Shown: in pieces, positions 17,614 through 25,400 of the stretch
Numbering within the stretch: position 1 is the first letter of the stretch
How the letters are laid out: each line of letters starts with the position of its first letter
Origin: Marinimicrobium hydrolyticum
Lineage (GTDB): Bacteria; Pseudomonadota; Gammaproteobacteria; Pseudomonadales; Cellvibrionaceae
DNA: 64,000 bases
Assembly: GCF_030848505.1 (NCBI RefSeq)
Contig: NZ_JAVDDU010000002.1
Coordinates: 434,001 to 498,000 of the forward strand
Reading direction: 5' to 3'
The notes under the pieces: model-generated
Seen by the model: the letters and a program-made list of their open reading frames with translations, nothing else
What the model was told of the DNA's origin: nothing
Database searches by the model: none
Made by a program: the position numbers and the translations under genes

Positions 17614-17813
17614 AACCGGTGTGGTTTCCATCCAGCCAGAGGCGGAAAGCGCGGCAGGATAGCCGCGATTGACAGCGAAGCTGCCCGAAGGGCGAAGCAC
17701 AGGGATGCGCTGAGTCAATGCTCGCCCCATCCTTGGGGCTCGGCCTACGGCCCGCCCTTCGGGCGTCCAAAATTGTTCCCGACAATTTTGTCGAACCGAT
17801 GTGGTTTCCATCC
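17614..17813. repeat. Direct repeat pair enclosing a hairpin
   Basis: AACCGGTGTGGTTTCCATCC (17614-17633) recurs as AACCGATGTGGTTTCCATCC (17794-17813), 19 of 20 identical and 180 bp apart. Just before the second copy, CAAAATTGT-TCCCG-ACAATTTTG forms a perfect 9-bp stem. The interval has no coding potential; it looks like a dispersed non-coding element. Confidence 0.55.
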
Positions 17814-17829
17814 CACCCCTAGGCACCAT

Positions 17830-17866
17830 AAAAAAACCCCCGGCCTTTTCAGGCCGAGGGTTTGTT
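17830..17866 (-). terminator. Displaced native terminator of tRNA-Phe (inferred)
   Basis: On the minus strand ACCCTCGGCCT-GAAA-AGGCCGGGGGT is followed by seven T. It begins directly after a CCA-like TGGTGCC end in the same relation a tRNA 3' end has to its terminator. This suggests it once terminated tRNA-Phe, whose 3' end is now 9 kb away. Confidence 0.65.
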
Positions 17867-17868
17867 TA

Positions 17869-17881
17869 TGGTGCCAGAGGC
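17869..17881. other. attL-like remnant of the tRNA-Phe 3' end
   Basis: TGGTGCCAGAGGC equals the complement of the tRNA-Phe 3' end (TGGTGCCCAGAGGC at 27033-27046) except for one missing C, in the same orientation. Homology stops right after. It marks the left junction of the island. Confidence 0.65.
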
Positions 17882-17943
17882 TTCTTCGTAAGATCGGCCA
17901 GAGCCCTAACGCCCCATGGGTTCCGTAAAAACTTCTAATTTAG

Positions 17944-17963
17944 ATACCCCCAAAAGTACCCCC
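17944..17963. repeat. Left arm-type repeats
   Basis: GATACCCCC-AAAA-GTACCCCC, two tandem units matching the three GTACCCC units near the right junction (26900-26930). They are placed as expected for integrase or excisionase arm-binding sites of an attP split by integration. Confidence 0.5.
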
Positions 17964-18495
17964 AGACCACACCGACAACCCAGTTATTGAACCTGCATTT
18001 CCACCAGAAGTGTGCCCCCGCCTCTACCACCACAACCCCCCTAAGGTTTGTATCTCTGACGAGAAAACGCGGGTTCGCGCTCCGCATGGCTCACCCTACC
18101 AGAAGGACCCAACACGGGGGGCTATACCCCCCCTTAGAAACTCCCGCTCTTGTAAAGAAGGTTACCCCACCGGTCAGGGAGCCGCGTGCCCTGAGTGATT
18201 CAAGCCACCCCCCCACCTACTACCGGGATTAAACAGTGGTGAATTCCTTTTCAATTTACTGCATAGAAAAACTGCTCTGGGGGGACGGTGTCCGGGACAG
18301 GCCGCTGCAACTTTGGAACCTACCCCTCCCCTAGCTGCATGGTGCTTCATCGCCCCATAGATTCACCATAAAAGCGTCCGCCCTATAGGGCTGCAAGCAT
18401 CTTTGATCAGGCCAGGAGCCAGGCACCGCCTGCCTTCGCGCGGACTCGACCACAACTAGGGGAGCGGGGGGAGAGTCCAGCGTTCCCGGTTATGG

Positions 18496-18612
18496 GTGGG
18501 AACACTGGGAACAGTGGGAACGGGGGAATTAATTTCTTTTAATTCAACAGCTTAGAGCGGGGCCAACTGTTCCCAGTAGTCCCTGGGGCACTGGGAACAC
18601 TGGGAACAACTC
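18496..18612. repeat. Iteron-like cluster, left
   Basis: Tandem units of GGGAACACT/GGGAACAGT at 18498-18520 and, 45 bp further, an inverted pair TGTTCCCAGT...ACTGGGAACA followed by another direct unit (18568-18609). The same motif recurs at 25401-25447 and 25488-25511 near the integrase. Repeated 9-10 bp units with inverted pairs suggest binding sites for the island's replication protein or regulator. Confidence 0.6.
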
Positions 18613-18623
18613 AAAGCAAAAAC

Positions 18624-19250
18624 TCACTGATCGCAATATGTTTTCACTAGACGAGCGCTCTCTTTTTGGATAATAGTCAAGAGGTCTCGGCGATCTTCTA
18701 GCATTTTGTTCCTTTCTTTGACCCGATCCTTGAGATCCACATCGGACAAACCAGCACCATAGGGACGGCCCATCCGCCCTTGTTCTATTCTTTCATTCAG
18801 CTCGGGTATCCGTTCCTGATAATATCGAATCAGCGTAGTTGCAGAGTCAAAGTCGTTCCGTCGCTGTGCCAGCACAATCTGTTTCGACAATGCCTCCTCG
18901 GTCATCCTCTGTATTTGTTGACCTTTTAGAAGCTCTGCCCTTGTCAACTCCAGCTCTTCCCTCGATTGTTTGAGCGCTTCGCGGGATTGAGCCAGCGACG
19001 CATCAGTTTGTCTCAGCGTCTGGACCAAAAGAATAATTGTCAGCAATCCAAGCACCGGGCCAAGCACACCTCCCATATAGTCCCCAAAAGCGGCCCACAT
19101 TTCTGGGTTGGAGCTGCGAGGATGATTGCGGAACGAGAACCAATAAAACCCCAACACCCCCACGAGCGCGGCGCCAGCCAATACCCCAATCATCCGCCAG
19201 GAACGGCCACCTGGGTTACTCATGCCGTCTTCTTTGTCATGTGTGGACAT
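18624..19250 (-). CDS. Two-TM coiled-coil membrane protein, putative abortive-infection-like
   Basis: 208-aa protein with a hydrophilic start, a TM helix (about residues 20-40), a short loop containing WAAFGDYMGGVLGPVLGLL leading into a second TM helix, then a long coiled coil (about 80-145) and a charged helical end. The loop plus second helix resembles the W/FG-F-GG-LNP signature of proteins annotated as putative phage abortive infection proteins; this is recalled resemblance, not a search result. The likely topology puts the coiled coil in the cytoplasm. It lies directly downstream (9 bp) of the XRE gene, in an island, so a defence or sensing role is plausible but unproven. Confidence 0.6.
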   Translation of the reverse strand: MSTHDKEDGMSNPGGRSWRMIGVLAGAALVGVLGFYWFSFRNHPRSSNPEMWAAFGDYMGGVLGPVLGLLTIILLVQTLRQTDASLAQSREALKQSREELELTRAELLKGQQIQRMTEEALSKQIVLAQRRNDFDSATTLIRYYQERIPELNERIEQGRMGRPYGAGLSDVDLKDRVKERNKMLEDRRDLLTIIQKESARLVKTYCDQ

Positions 19251-19259
19251 AACGCCCTC

Positions 19260-19508
19260 TTAGCGTTCAGTAGTAGTCATGAGGAAGTAAAGTCCGTCCT
19301 CCCCTTCAAAGCGCACCTTGCCACTAGTCACAAAGGCATTGTGCACCGCCTGTATATTTTCAATCCGCGCACTGGGCACACCGTCAACCCCTTCCATTCG
19401 TTTAAGCGTCATTGAACTTACGCCGGATCGCCGCTCAAGCTCAGCTATGCTCCACTTCAACGCACCCCGCGCAGCCCGTATTTGAGCGCCACTTACTAGG
19501 TCTACCAT
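19260..19508 (-). CDS. XRE-family helix-turn-helix regulator
   Basis: 82-aa DNA-binding protein. The HTH spans roughly residues 5-55 (SGAQIRAARGALKWSIAELERRSGVSSMTLKRME in two segments), followed by a short domain ending GLYFLMTTTER. I prefer the ATG at 19508 (MVDLVSGAQ) to the frame's earlier start at 19544. It is divergent from the tandem paralogue pair and probably represses both directions through the repeats in the 177-bp spacer. The downstream membrane protein gene is likely in its operon. Confidence 0.75.
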   Translation of the reverse strand: MVDLVSGAQIRAARGALKWSIAELERRSGVSSMTLKRMEGVDGVPSARIENIQAVHNAFVTSGKVRFEGEDGLYFLMTTTER

Positions 19509-19539
19509 TGCCCAACCCTTTGTTATAAATTGGAACAGA

Positions 19540-19602
19540 ATCAATCTTATATATTACACAACAATACTAAAATAGATATATTTTCATCTAAAATAGATTG
19601 AT
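19540..19602. promoter_or_regulatory. Candidate operator repeats between divergent genes
   Basis: An AT-rich block holds two direct copies of CTAAAATAGAT (19567-19577 and 19588-19598), 21 bp apart or two helical turns, enclosed by an inverted pair ATCAATCT (19540-19547) and AGATTGAT (19595-19602). The position between the XRE gene and the paralogue pair fits autoregulated operators. Confidence 0.5.
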
Positions 19603-19685
19603 AAAGGAACTCTTTTGTTCTAATGTGGAACACTACGGGCCACCGCCCTCCCCAGCTCTTCCCATTAGAACTAAGGATTATCAGC

Positions 19686-20033
19686 ATGACTAAGACAAAC
19701 CGAGCCCCAGTGGCAATAACAGACTTCGAAAGATTCAGCATGCTTGCAATGGAGCTTTTGCAAACGGCTGGCTTCATTGAAGACGCGGCGATTATGCTAG
19801 AAAACAGGGGGGCTTGGGAGCATTGGGAGAAGCGACCCAGCCCTTACTTCACCCAGCAGCTGACCCAGCTGGTCCAGGATGCAGCCAAGAAACAACAATC
19901 GCTGCTTGAAAGCCTGGAGGACTTAACAGCAGAACCAATGAACAGCGGGGTAAATTTGCTGGACGTTCTACAGCGGCCTTCCGATAACTTCCCCCACTCC
20001 GAAAGACTCGCTGGCGCGCAACCTAAGAGCTAG
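19686..20033 (+). CDS. Unknown small protein, tandem paralogue 1
   Basis: 115 aa from the ATG at 19686 (MTKTNRAPVA); the open frame extends upstream to 19623. No signal peptide or membrane segment. It aligns without gaps to the next gene over about 93 residues, sharing near half of them, including RFS, QTA-FI-D-A, QL-QLV-DAA-KQ-SLLE-LEDLT and LLDVLQ-P. Predicted mainly helical. I recognise no family. The pattern of conserved Gln, Leu and Asp residues suggests a common fold and perhaps hetero-oligomers. Cargo of the tRNA-Phe island. Confidence 0.65.
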   Translation: MTKTNRAPVAITDFERFSMLAMELLQTAGFIEDAAIMLENRGAWEHWEKRPSPYFTQQLTQLVQDAAKKQQSLLESLEDLTAEPMNSGVNLLDVLQRPSDNFPHSERLAGAQPKS

Positions 20034-20094
20034 CAAAAAACCACCTTAAATACTCGGTCTCCTGCCGGTCATTTAACTACAAGAGGGATGAACA

Positions 20095-20427
20095 ATGAAC
20101 CATAGCGCTCAGCAAGAAACACTAATTTCAATGAAGGACCTGGATCGATTCAGCGTGATTGTCAGCGAGATCATGCAAACGGCTACATTCATTGCGGATA
20201 CGGCAACACTACTAGAAGGGAGTGAAGGATGGGATGGGAGTATCGGCAACCTGACTCCGTTCTATGCAACGCAGCTTAAGCAACTGGTGAGGGACGCGGC
20301 AAATAAGCAATTGTCCCTGCTCGAACTGCTAGAGGATTTAACCACCGCACCAATTAACAATTCACTTCCATTGCTGGACGTATTGCAGCAGCCTAAAGTC
20401 AGCTTCCCAAGCAGCGAAGCCAGCTAA
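20095..20427 (+). CDS. Unknown small protein, tandem paralogue 2
   Basis: 110-aa paralogue of the preceding gene, 61 bp downstream on the same strand, with GAGGGATGAACA before the ATG. The conserved core runs from MKDLDRFS to LLDVLQQPKVSFP; the N-terminus differs (MNHSAQQETLIS). The duplication is old enough for many substitutions but no indels in the core, so both copies seem to be kept under selection. Function unknown. It converges on the DUF927 gene with 24 bp between. Confidence 0.65.
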   Translation: MNHSAQQETLISMKDLDRFSVIVSEIMQTATFIADTATLLEGSEGWDGSIGNLTPFYATQLKQLVRDAANKQLSLLELLEDLTTAPINNSLPLLDVLQQPKVSFPSSEAS

Positions 20428-20451
20428 GGCAGTGGTATCCAGGCGGGGCCG

Positions 20452-23364
20452 CTAAGCCGCCTCCGCCTGCTCTCTGCTCTCGCTCCCATACAATGCCGAC
20501 ATACGGATCTTATACACTTGTACTGGTTTTTTTCCCATCCGTGGCAAGCGTTCTTTGGTCGCCAAGCGGCCTTCCCGACGCTCGCTATCGCGCAACTCCA
20601 AGGCGTCTATATCTCGCAAGAGGCGGGCAATTCGATTCGCGTCCCAGCCCTTGCATATATCCCGCTGAAACGCTTGCGTAAACACATAGAACACCACGTC
20701 TGAGCTATCCCCTTCCAGCGCGTCCGGGTCCACTTCTTCGCGACGATAGCCCCAGGCTTCCGCCGTGATTGGCTGGTGTGAATCCACCACGGCGTTCTTG
20801 CTGTCGTGGTCCGCATCCCAACGCTTAAAGCGCGATTCACTGTACTTGCTCAGTTGCTGGCGCACATGATCCAACATCTGCCGATCTTCTAGGTTACCCT
20901 CCCCGCCGCGTGTTTCCAGCCAGGACTTGAAGCAAGCGTCAGCCGCTCTAAGCGCCTCACCTGGAGGCCAACCCGTTACCCCCCATTTAGTGGCCAACTC
21001 GCCGGCCCAACCCACCAAGGCGAACTTAGAAGCCGCTCGCGTTACCTGGCCCCCCGCATTGCCACTAAGGTGCGCTCTTTTAAATTCTCCGATTTTTCCC
21101 AATAGCTTTTCAGCGAAATTCGCCCGTTTGTCTCCAGCAACATTCTTTAACAGCGCCTCTAGGAAAGCCGGAAATGCTGTGCCGTGATTTTCGGCCATGG
21201 CGTCCCGCAAGTATTCGGATAACTCAGCACCCCCACTGAAGCCGTGCACCTCGTTAAAGATCCCGTATTTTTTGCGGCCCTCTTCCGACTCTTGGAACGT
21301 GGAGCGCAGGCCAATAAAGCGCATTTCCATTCCGCCGGTCTGAGCCTTCCCACTTTCAGCCAAGTATTGCTCCAGTGTTTTTTCACCATTGGACAAGAAC
21401 GTCAAGCGCCAGCGGTGCTGGTTGCCGCCCCCTTGCCCTCGATCATTGGCGCGGTGCTTACCCTGGCCATTGCCCAGCATGTAAACTACATCGCCGATAA
21501 TGCGCGGGTCTACCTGGTTAATTTCATCCAGCGCCAACAACAAATCAGAGTGCGCCGCCGCTTGAGCCTCCAAAGCATTATCTGTTGAGCGCCAGGTGCA
21601 TTTGTAATCATCGGGCTTGCCGTAAAGGGAACAGGCAATATTGAGCAGCGTAGACTTGCCCCAGCTAGAATCGCCAAAGAAGTGATAGCCCATGGTTTCA
21701 TAGCCCAGCAGTTCCACCATTGGCGAAGACAAAGCCGCCGATACGGCAAACACAGCCAGAGGGTTGCCAGCACAGTACCGGGATACGTTCTCTTGCCAGC
21801 CTTCCAGCGTTCCGCGCTCTGTGAGCTTGCACAATGGCTCGCCTTCCGAGTAGTAGAGCACAGGTTCTCTCGTCTCCCCCAAGGTGCGCTCAGGCAACAC
21901 AAAAGCGCCTCTATGCCATCCCATTTTATAAGCCAGTGCCACCCGCTCGGTTGGCTCGGTTCCTTGCAGGTAATCCAGCACCTTGCGCCTGGCCTCTCTA
22001 TGGCTGTCGATATCAAGCCCCCTGTCAAACAAGCCGCGCACTACATCGGCACCACCTTCAGTGGCAAATAAGCGCATGGGAATATTCCATTGTTTCTCGA
22101 CTCCGTCGAAATCAGAGAAGCGCACCAGTAAGCCCCAGTTGCGCCCACTACCGTTTCCATCCCTGGAGCGCGCCAGCACATCAAGGCGGGCACAGATGCG
22201 GCGCTGCTTTTCGGCTTTCGGGTCGAACCAGTAGACCCCGCCATCATTGACCCGGTAGCCAAAGGCGGGTTGGTTGCTTTGGGCTTCAGTATCAGTGGGG
22301 GCGCTTGCGTTCTCGCTGGCGGGAACGTCGGCGCCCTTCAGTAGTGAACCAGACGCCGCCAAGGCGCTGAAGTGCTCAGCTTTCCAGCCAAACTCTACCG
22401 CGTCGGCAGCATCCGCCTTTTCGGGCCAGCGAGCATCGGCGCTTTCCTTTGGTTTGCCGCTGCTATCTGGTACACACCGCTTGAAAATTCCTAGGTCTAA
22501 CACATGCAGTGCACCCACTCCAACCGCTTCAAGAGCGCCCCTAATCGCGCTTACGCTCTTCTCCCCTGCCTCGTCATTGTCGGGCCAGTACCACACCGCG
22601 CGACCAGCCAACGGCTTAAAGTCCGTTTTCCCTATGGCCTTACTGCCCCCGCTCCACGTTAAGCAAGGATGGTGAGGAAACAAGAGGCGCGCGGCGTCTG
22701 CCGCCTTCTCGCCTTCAGTAAGCAAAACCGGAACATCTGCCTTGAAGCTGCCTAAGGTTTCTAGGCCGTATAGCGGGCGGTTATCCGGTAGCTGGAGCCA
22801 GTGCCATTTTGTATAGCCCTTGTTGCGGCCATAGTTACAAGGCCGGTATTCCTTCGCCCGCTCACCATTGGTGCGGGTTCGATCAAAGCGGGCCACGCGC
22901 ATAAGCAGAGCGCCGGACTCGCTCAGATAATCCCAATAGGTGCTTGCCTCCCCTAGCTTGTAATGCCGCTTGGGGCATGACTTGGCAGCATCGGGAGGGG
23001 GAGGATAGTAGGGCTCAAAGGCGGGCTTTTGTGGCTTGGATTTAGCTGGGGGTGTGGGCTGCTCTGTGCCTGGCTGAACACCTAAGAAGCTCGCCAGTTT
23101 TTTGCAAGCCTCCCCTTGGCTCACTCTGTCGATATAGGCCACCAGGGATATCAAATCCCCGCCTGTATCGTCGGTGGCGAAGTCAGACCAAAGGCCGGTT
23201 GCCAAGTTAACGCTGAAGCTTCGAGCGCTGTTGTCGGAGCGAGTAGGATTTAGCGCTACCCATTCCGGCCCCTGCCGTTTTCCGTTCGGTGCCCAGCTAC
23301 TGCATACTTCCTCGGCTCGATCCAGAGCGGCGCTCTTGACCAATTCAAAATCTAATTTAGCCAT
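20452..23364 (-). CDS. TOPRIM and DUF927 replication protein (primase-helicase type)
   Basis: 970-aa protein of mobile elements. N-terminal region (1-90) resembles a primase-type DNA-binding part (FSVNLATGLWSDFATDDTGGDLISLV). TOPRIM-like domain about 215-290: LLTEGEKAADAARLL, then WYWPDNDEAGEK. The DUF927 ATPase follows, with Walker A GDSSWGKST near residue 565 and Walker B LLLALDEIN near residue 610. The C-terminal third is helical and may bind DNA. It likely primes and unwinds at an island origin; the repeat clusters nearby are candidate origin sites. It is the last gene of a leftward operon after the AlpA-like gene and two small unknown genes. Confidence 0.82.
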   Translation of the reverse strand: MAKLDFELVKSAALDRAEEVCSSWAPNGKRQGPEWVALNPTRSDNSARSFSVNLATGLWSDFATDDTGGDLISLVAYIDRVSQGEACKKLASFLGVQPGTEQPTPPAKSKPQKPAFEPYYPPPPDAAKSCPKRHYKLGEASTYWDYLSESGALLMRVARFDRTRTNGERAKEYRPCNYGRNKGYTKWHWLQLPDNRPLYGLETLGSFKADVPVLLTEGEKAADAARLLFPHHPCLTWSGGSKAIGKTDFKPLAGRAVWYWPDNDEAGEKSVSAIRGALEAVGVGALHVLDLGIFKRCVPDSSGKPKESADARWPEKADAADAVEFGWKAEHFSALAASGSLLKGADVPASENASAPTDTEAQSNQPAFGYRVNDGGVYWFDPKAEKQRRICARLDVLARSRDGNGSGRNWGLLVRFSDFDGVEKQWNIPMRLFATEGGADVVRGLFDRGLDIDSHREARRKVLDYLQGTEPTERVALAYKMGWHRGAFVLPERTLGETREPVLYYSEGEPLCKLTERGTLEGWQENVSRYCAGNPLAVFAVSAALSSPMVELLGYETMGYHFFGDSSWGKSTLLNIACSLYGKPDDYKCTWRSTDNALEAQAAAHSDLLLALDEINQVDPRIIGDVVYMLGNGQGKHRANDRGQGGGNQHRWRLTFLSNGEKTLEQYLAESGKAQTGGMEMRFIGLRSTFQESEEGRKKYGIFNEVHGFSGGAELSEYLRDAMAENHGTAFPAFLEALLKNVAGDKRANFAEKLLGKIGEFKRAHLSGNAGGQVTRAASKFALVGWAGELATKWGVTGWPPGEALRAADACFKSWLETRGGEGNLEDRQMLDHVRQQLSKYSESRFKRWDADHDSKNAVVDSHQPITAEAWGYRREEVDPDALEGDSSDVVFYVFTQAFQRDICKGWDANRIARLLRDIDALELRDSERREGRLATKERLPRMGKKPVQVYKIRMSALYGSESREQAEAA

Positions 23365-23444
23365 AGTTTCTCTCTTTATTTTTCACCTTCACCCCGGCCC
23401 CTAGAGGCACTACATACAGCGCGCGGCAACACAGCAACAGAACG

Positions 23445-23792
23445 CTATGGGGGTGATTGAGGCCCTGCTTCTGGGCGCCCTTCCATCGGGAAAAAGTGCT
23501 TGTTTTCAAGGCTCCCGTAATAAGCAGCCTCGGCCAAGCCAGGGGGAACAGAACGGTATGGGCGCCTGTAGTCGTAGAGCCAGCACCAGTTGCCGTCATG
23601 CCAAAGCGCCAGCACTGCAAAGCCGCCCTCTCGCTGGATCCAGGAAAGCAACTGCTTCGATAGCCAGTGCGCCGATGAATTCAAAGCAACTCCGGCTTGT
23701 GACAGGCCGGCCAATTCCGACACCAGGAGCGGCCGCTTTCGCTGGCTGCTGGTTACTGGTGGGGGCGCCCCAAAATCAAAAGCCTTTTGCAT
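23445..23792 (-). CDS. Unknown 115-aa island protein
   Basis: Starts at the ATG at 23792 (MQKAFDFGAPP) behind a GGGGG ribosome binding site, 10 bp after the preceding gene; the frame's upstream extension overlaps that gene and is rejected. No membrane segment. The middle part has many Trp residues (SWIQREGGFAVLALWHDGNW) with alternating hydrophobic residues, suggesting a compact mixed fold. No family recognised. Its place directly before the replication gene suggests an accessory role. Confidence 0.6.
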   Translation of the reverse strand: MQKAFDFGAPPPVTSSQRKRPLLVSELAGLSQAGVALNSSAHWLSKQLLSWIQREGGFAVLALWHDGNWCWLYDYRRPYRSVPPGLAEAAYYGSLENKHFFPMEGRPEAGPQSPP

Positions 23793-23802
23793 GGCACCCC
23801 CA

Positions 23803-24102
23803 TTAATCGAGGCAATAGAAAAGCTCTTTGTTGGTTGCCCGCTGGTGATAGGCACCGATCTTGTGCCCCGGCGCCAGTTGCTCAAACTCCACCGGATCAG
23901 CGGCAACAACACACACCAGCACACCATCAGGCCATTCCAGCACCAGCGCACCAGCGTGGCTTTTGTGGGCTTCTTCGAACTCCCGGTAAATCAGATCATT
24001 AGAGTCAACACCACGCGCAAGCAGCTCGCCCAACGTTACCGGCTGGCAAAGCGCTACAATTTCTCGATCTGAGTAAAAGGCATATTGGCGAGTAGTCATC
24101 AT
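23803..24102 (-). CDS. Unknown 99-aa island protein
   Basis: Starts MMTTRQYAFYSDREIVALCQP and overlaps the AlpA-like gene by 4 bp (ATGA), a sign of translational coupling. Acidic and mixed alpha/beta in appearance, with a hydrophobic strand ALVLEWPDGVLVCVVAA. No family recognised; cytoplasmic. Found in the alpA-to-primase operon of the island. Confidence 0.62.
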   Translation of the reverse strand: MMTTRQYAFYSDREIVALCQPVTLGELLARGVDSNDLIYREFEEAHKSHAGALVLEWPDGVLVCVVAADPVEFEQLAPGHKIGAYHQRATNKELFYCLD

Positions 24103-24350
24103 GCGGCCCCCGGCGGTGTGGGAGTGTCTTCGCCTTCCGATTCGGACGCGAGCTGTTCAATAAATGCGTGAATATCGGAGCGTTTCCAAACTGTGACGCC
24201 GGGGGACAGCTTGTGGCCCCTTGGTGCACGGCCTTTCTGCACCCGGAGCCACCAGGTACTGGGGGAAATACTCAACAGCTGGGTAATTTGGGGGACACGA
24301 TAAAAGCCAATTTCACTTGTTCGACTTTCGGACTGGGAGTGTGCGACCAT
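24099..24350 (-). CDS. AlpA-family excisionase/transcriptional regulator
   Basis: 83-aa winged-HTH-type DNA-binding protein. IGFYRVPQITQLLSISPSTWWLRVQKGRAPRGHKLSPGVTVWKRSDIHAFI follows the AlpA/MerR-like excisionase pattern: a helix-turn-helix, then the basic wing and the W-SDI-FI end. In P4-like elements such proteins act as excisionases or switch on the element's genes. It heads the operon that runs to the replication protein. Confidence 0.85.
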   Translation of the reverse strand: MVAHSQSESRTSEIGFYRVPQITQLLSISPSTWWLRVQKGRAPRGHKLSPGVTVWKRSDIHAFIEQLASESEGEDTPTPPGAA

Positions 24351-24447
24351 CTGACGCCTCCTTAGGGCTGTGTTTAGATGGTCATCATCGTGCCGTATAG
24401 GACACAGGTGAAAATAGATGCTTAGCTGCTGGGGTATGCTTTAGCAG

Positions 24448-25287
24448 CTAGAGCGTATCTTGCCGCTCACTTTTTATTATTTTGCTTATTGCCTTTTGTA
24501 GCCATTCAAAAGCGGCCTGCTCTGTCGGCCATACGCTTTCGTAGTTGGCTTTCCTGTACTCCATAGCTTCAATTTTTATTCTCGAGGCGGTTTCACGAAT
24601 AGATCGTTTTAGTTTTCCGTCCGCTCCGATGCACTCTGTCCAAACTTTGCCTTCCAGCCAAGACCGCAGCCCCTCTGCCCATTTATGCCGCTGTCTGCCC
24701 CGTTCACGCGAAACCGATTGCTTTATTCCGTGCTTGGCGAATTCTGTCAGAATTGCCAGTGGTCTATATGAACTGCTCTCCTTGCCCTTTTCATCTATCA
24801 CCAACTGAAGCTGGCCCACAAGCACCCCTAAAATAAAATCTGGGGGGAGCTTCTGCATGTAGTATTCATCCAAACAGGTTCTTTCAAGCCGTGAATTTAG
24901 CAGCTCCTCGACAATCCTCAAGTGACCCTCAAGCCAAGCAAAGTCACCATTTAACCGGGCCGCAACGAGCTTAGACTTAAAGAAGTGAAGGTAGGGACCA
25001 AATAAATCAGGGCCACTTATTGCTAAAGCGGCGCTTCGAACCGCCTCCCCAAGTATCCTTGTAGTGCCTTCCGAAGCAGGCACCTCCCAATATTTCAGAA
25101 ATGAACGAAAATCGTTTCCCAAACCTATCTCACTGAGAGACGAACACACCTCCTCCCACTCTTCAGAATTGCGAATCCAATCCCATGCTTCTCTAGCCTG
25201 AACCTCAATACCTTCTGGCTCAAGGATGATAACGGGATCTTTTTCCAGGCCGCTCAGTGTGGCGAACTCATTGATATTGCTGAACAC
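24448..25287 (-). CDS. Unknown 279-aa island cargo protein
   Basis: GTG-start frame with convincing coding composition; no signal peptide or membrane helix and largely helical. The C-terminal part is rich in Lys and Arg (SVSRERGRQRHKWAEGLRSWL, then ISKIIKSERQ). No motif is recognised. It sits next to the integrase, the position of the cargo hotspot in P4-type satellites. The upstream region lacks a clear ribosome binding site, and a 68-codon frame (25254-25460) overlaps its start by 34 bp, so translation may begin further upstream by frameshift or coupling. Confidence 0.55.
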   Translation of the reverse strand: MFSNINEFATLSGLEKDPVIILEPEGIEVQAREAWDWIRNSEEWEEVCSSLSEIGLGNDFRSFLKYWEVPASEGTTRILGEAVRSAALAISGPDLFGPYLHFFKSKLVAARLNGDFAWLEGHLRIVEELLNSRLERTCLDEYYMQKLPPDFILGVLVGQLQLVIDEKGKESSSYRPLAILTEFAKHGIKQSVSRERGRQRHKWAEGLRSWLEGKVWTECIGADGKLKRSIRETASRIKIEAMEYRKANYESVWPTEQAAFEWLQKAISKIIKSERQDTL

Positions 25288-25400
25288 AATTCTAGATTCC
25301 CAGCTTCTGTTAGTGATTTGAAAGCAGTTACATCAAGGGGCGATTCGTTAATAATGCGTCTCATTATTCTCAATTTATCGCCCCAGGGAAGCCGCTCAGC

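Larger units (their letters stand above)
17173..18623. other. 1.45-kb gene-free stretch across the island's left junction
   Basis: Left of 17870 it is a patchwork of repeats (listed separately) and the tRNA-Phe-type terminator. Right of that it is island DNA: arm-type repeats at 17944-17963, then C-rich sequence to about 18480 without a supported gene (frames at 17987 and 18010 have odd composition and no ribosome binding site), then the iteron-like cluster at 18496-18612. Confidence 0.55.

Noticed and set aside
17173-17829. N-terminal extension of lspA by about 219 codons
   Set aside because: It translates palindromic repeat B and other repeats; LspA homologues begin at MKTSARIAL.
17987-18232. 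Two overlapping frames in the C-rich left part of the island
   Set aside because: Low-complexity Pro/Thr/Arg composition, no ribosome binding site, no resemblance to a protein family.
18480-18612. GGGAACA repeats as a CRISPR array
   Set aside because: Units are about 9 bp, directly adjacent or inverted, without unique spacers, and no cas genes are present.
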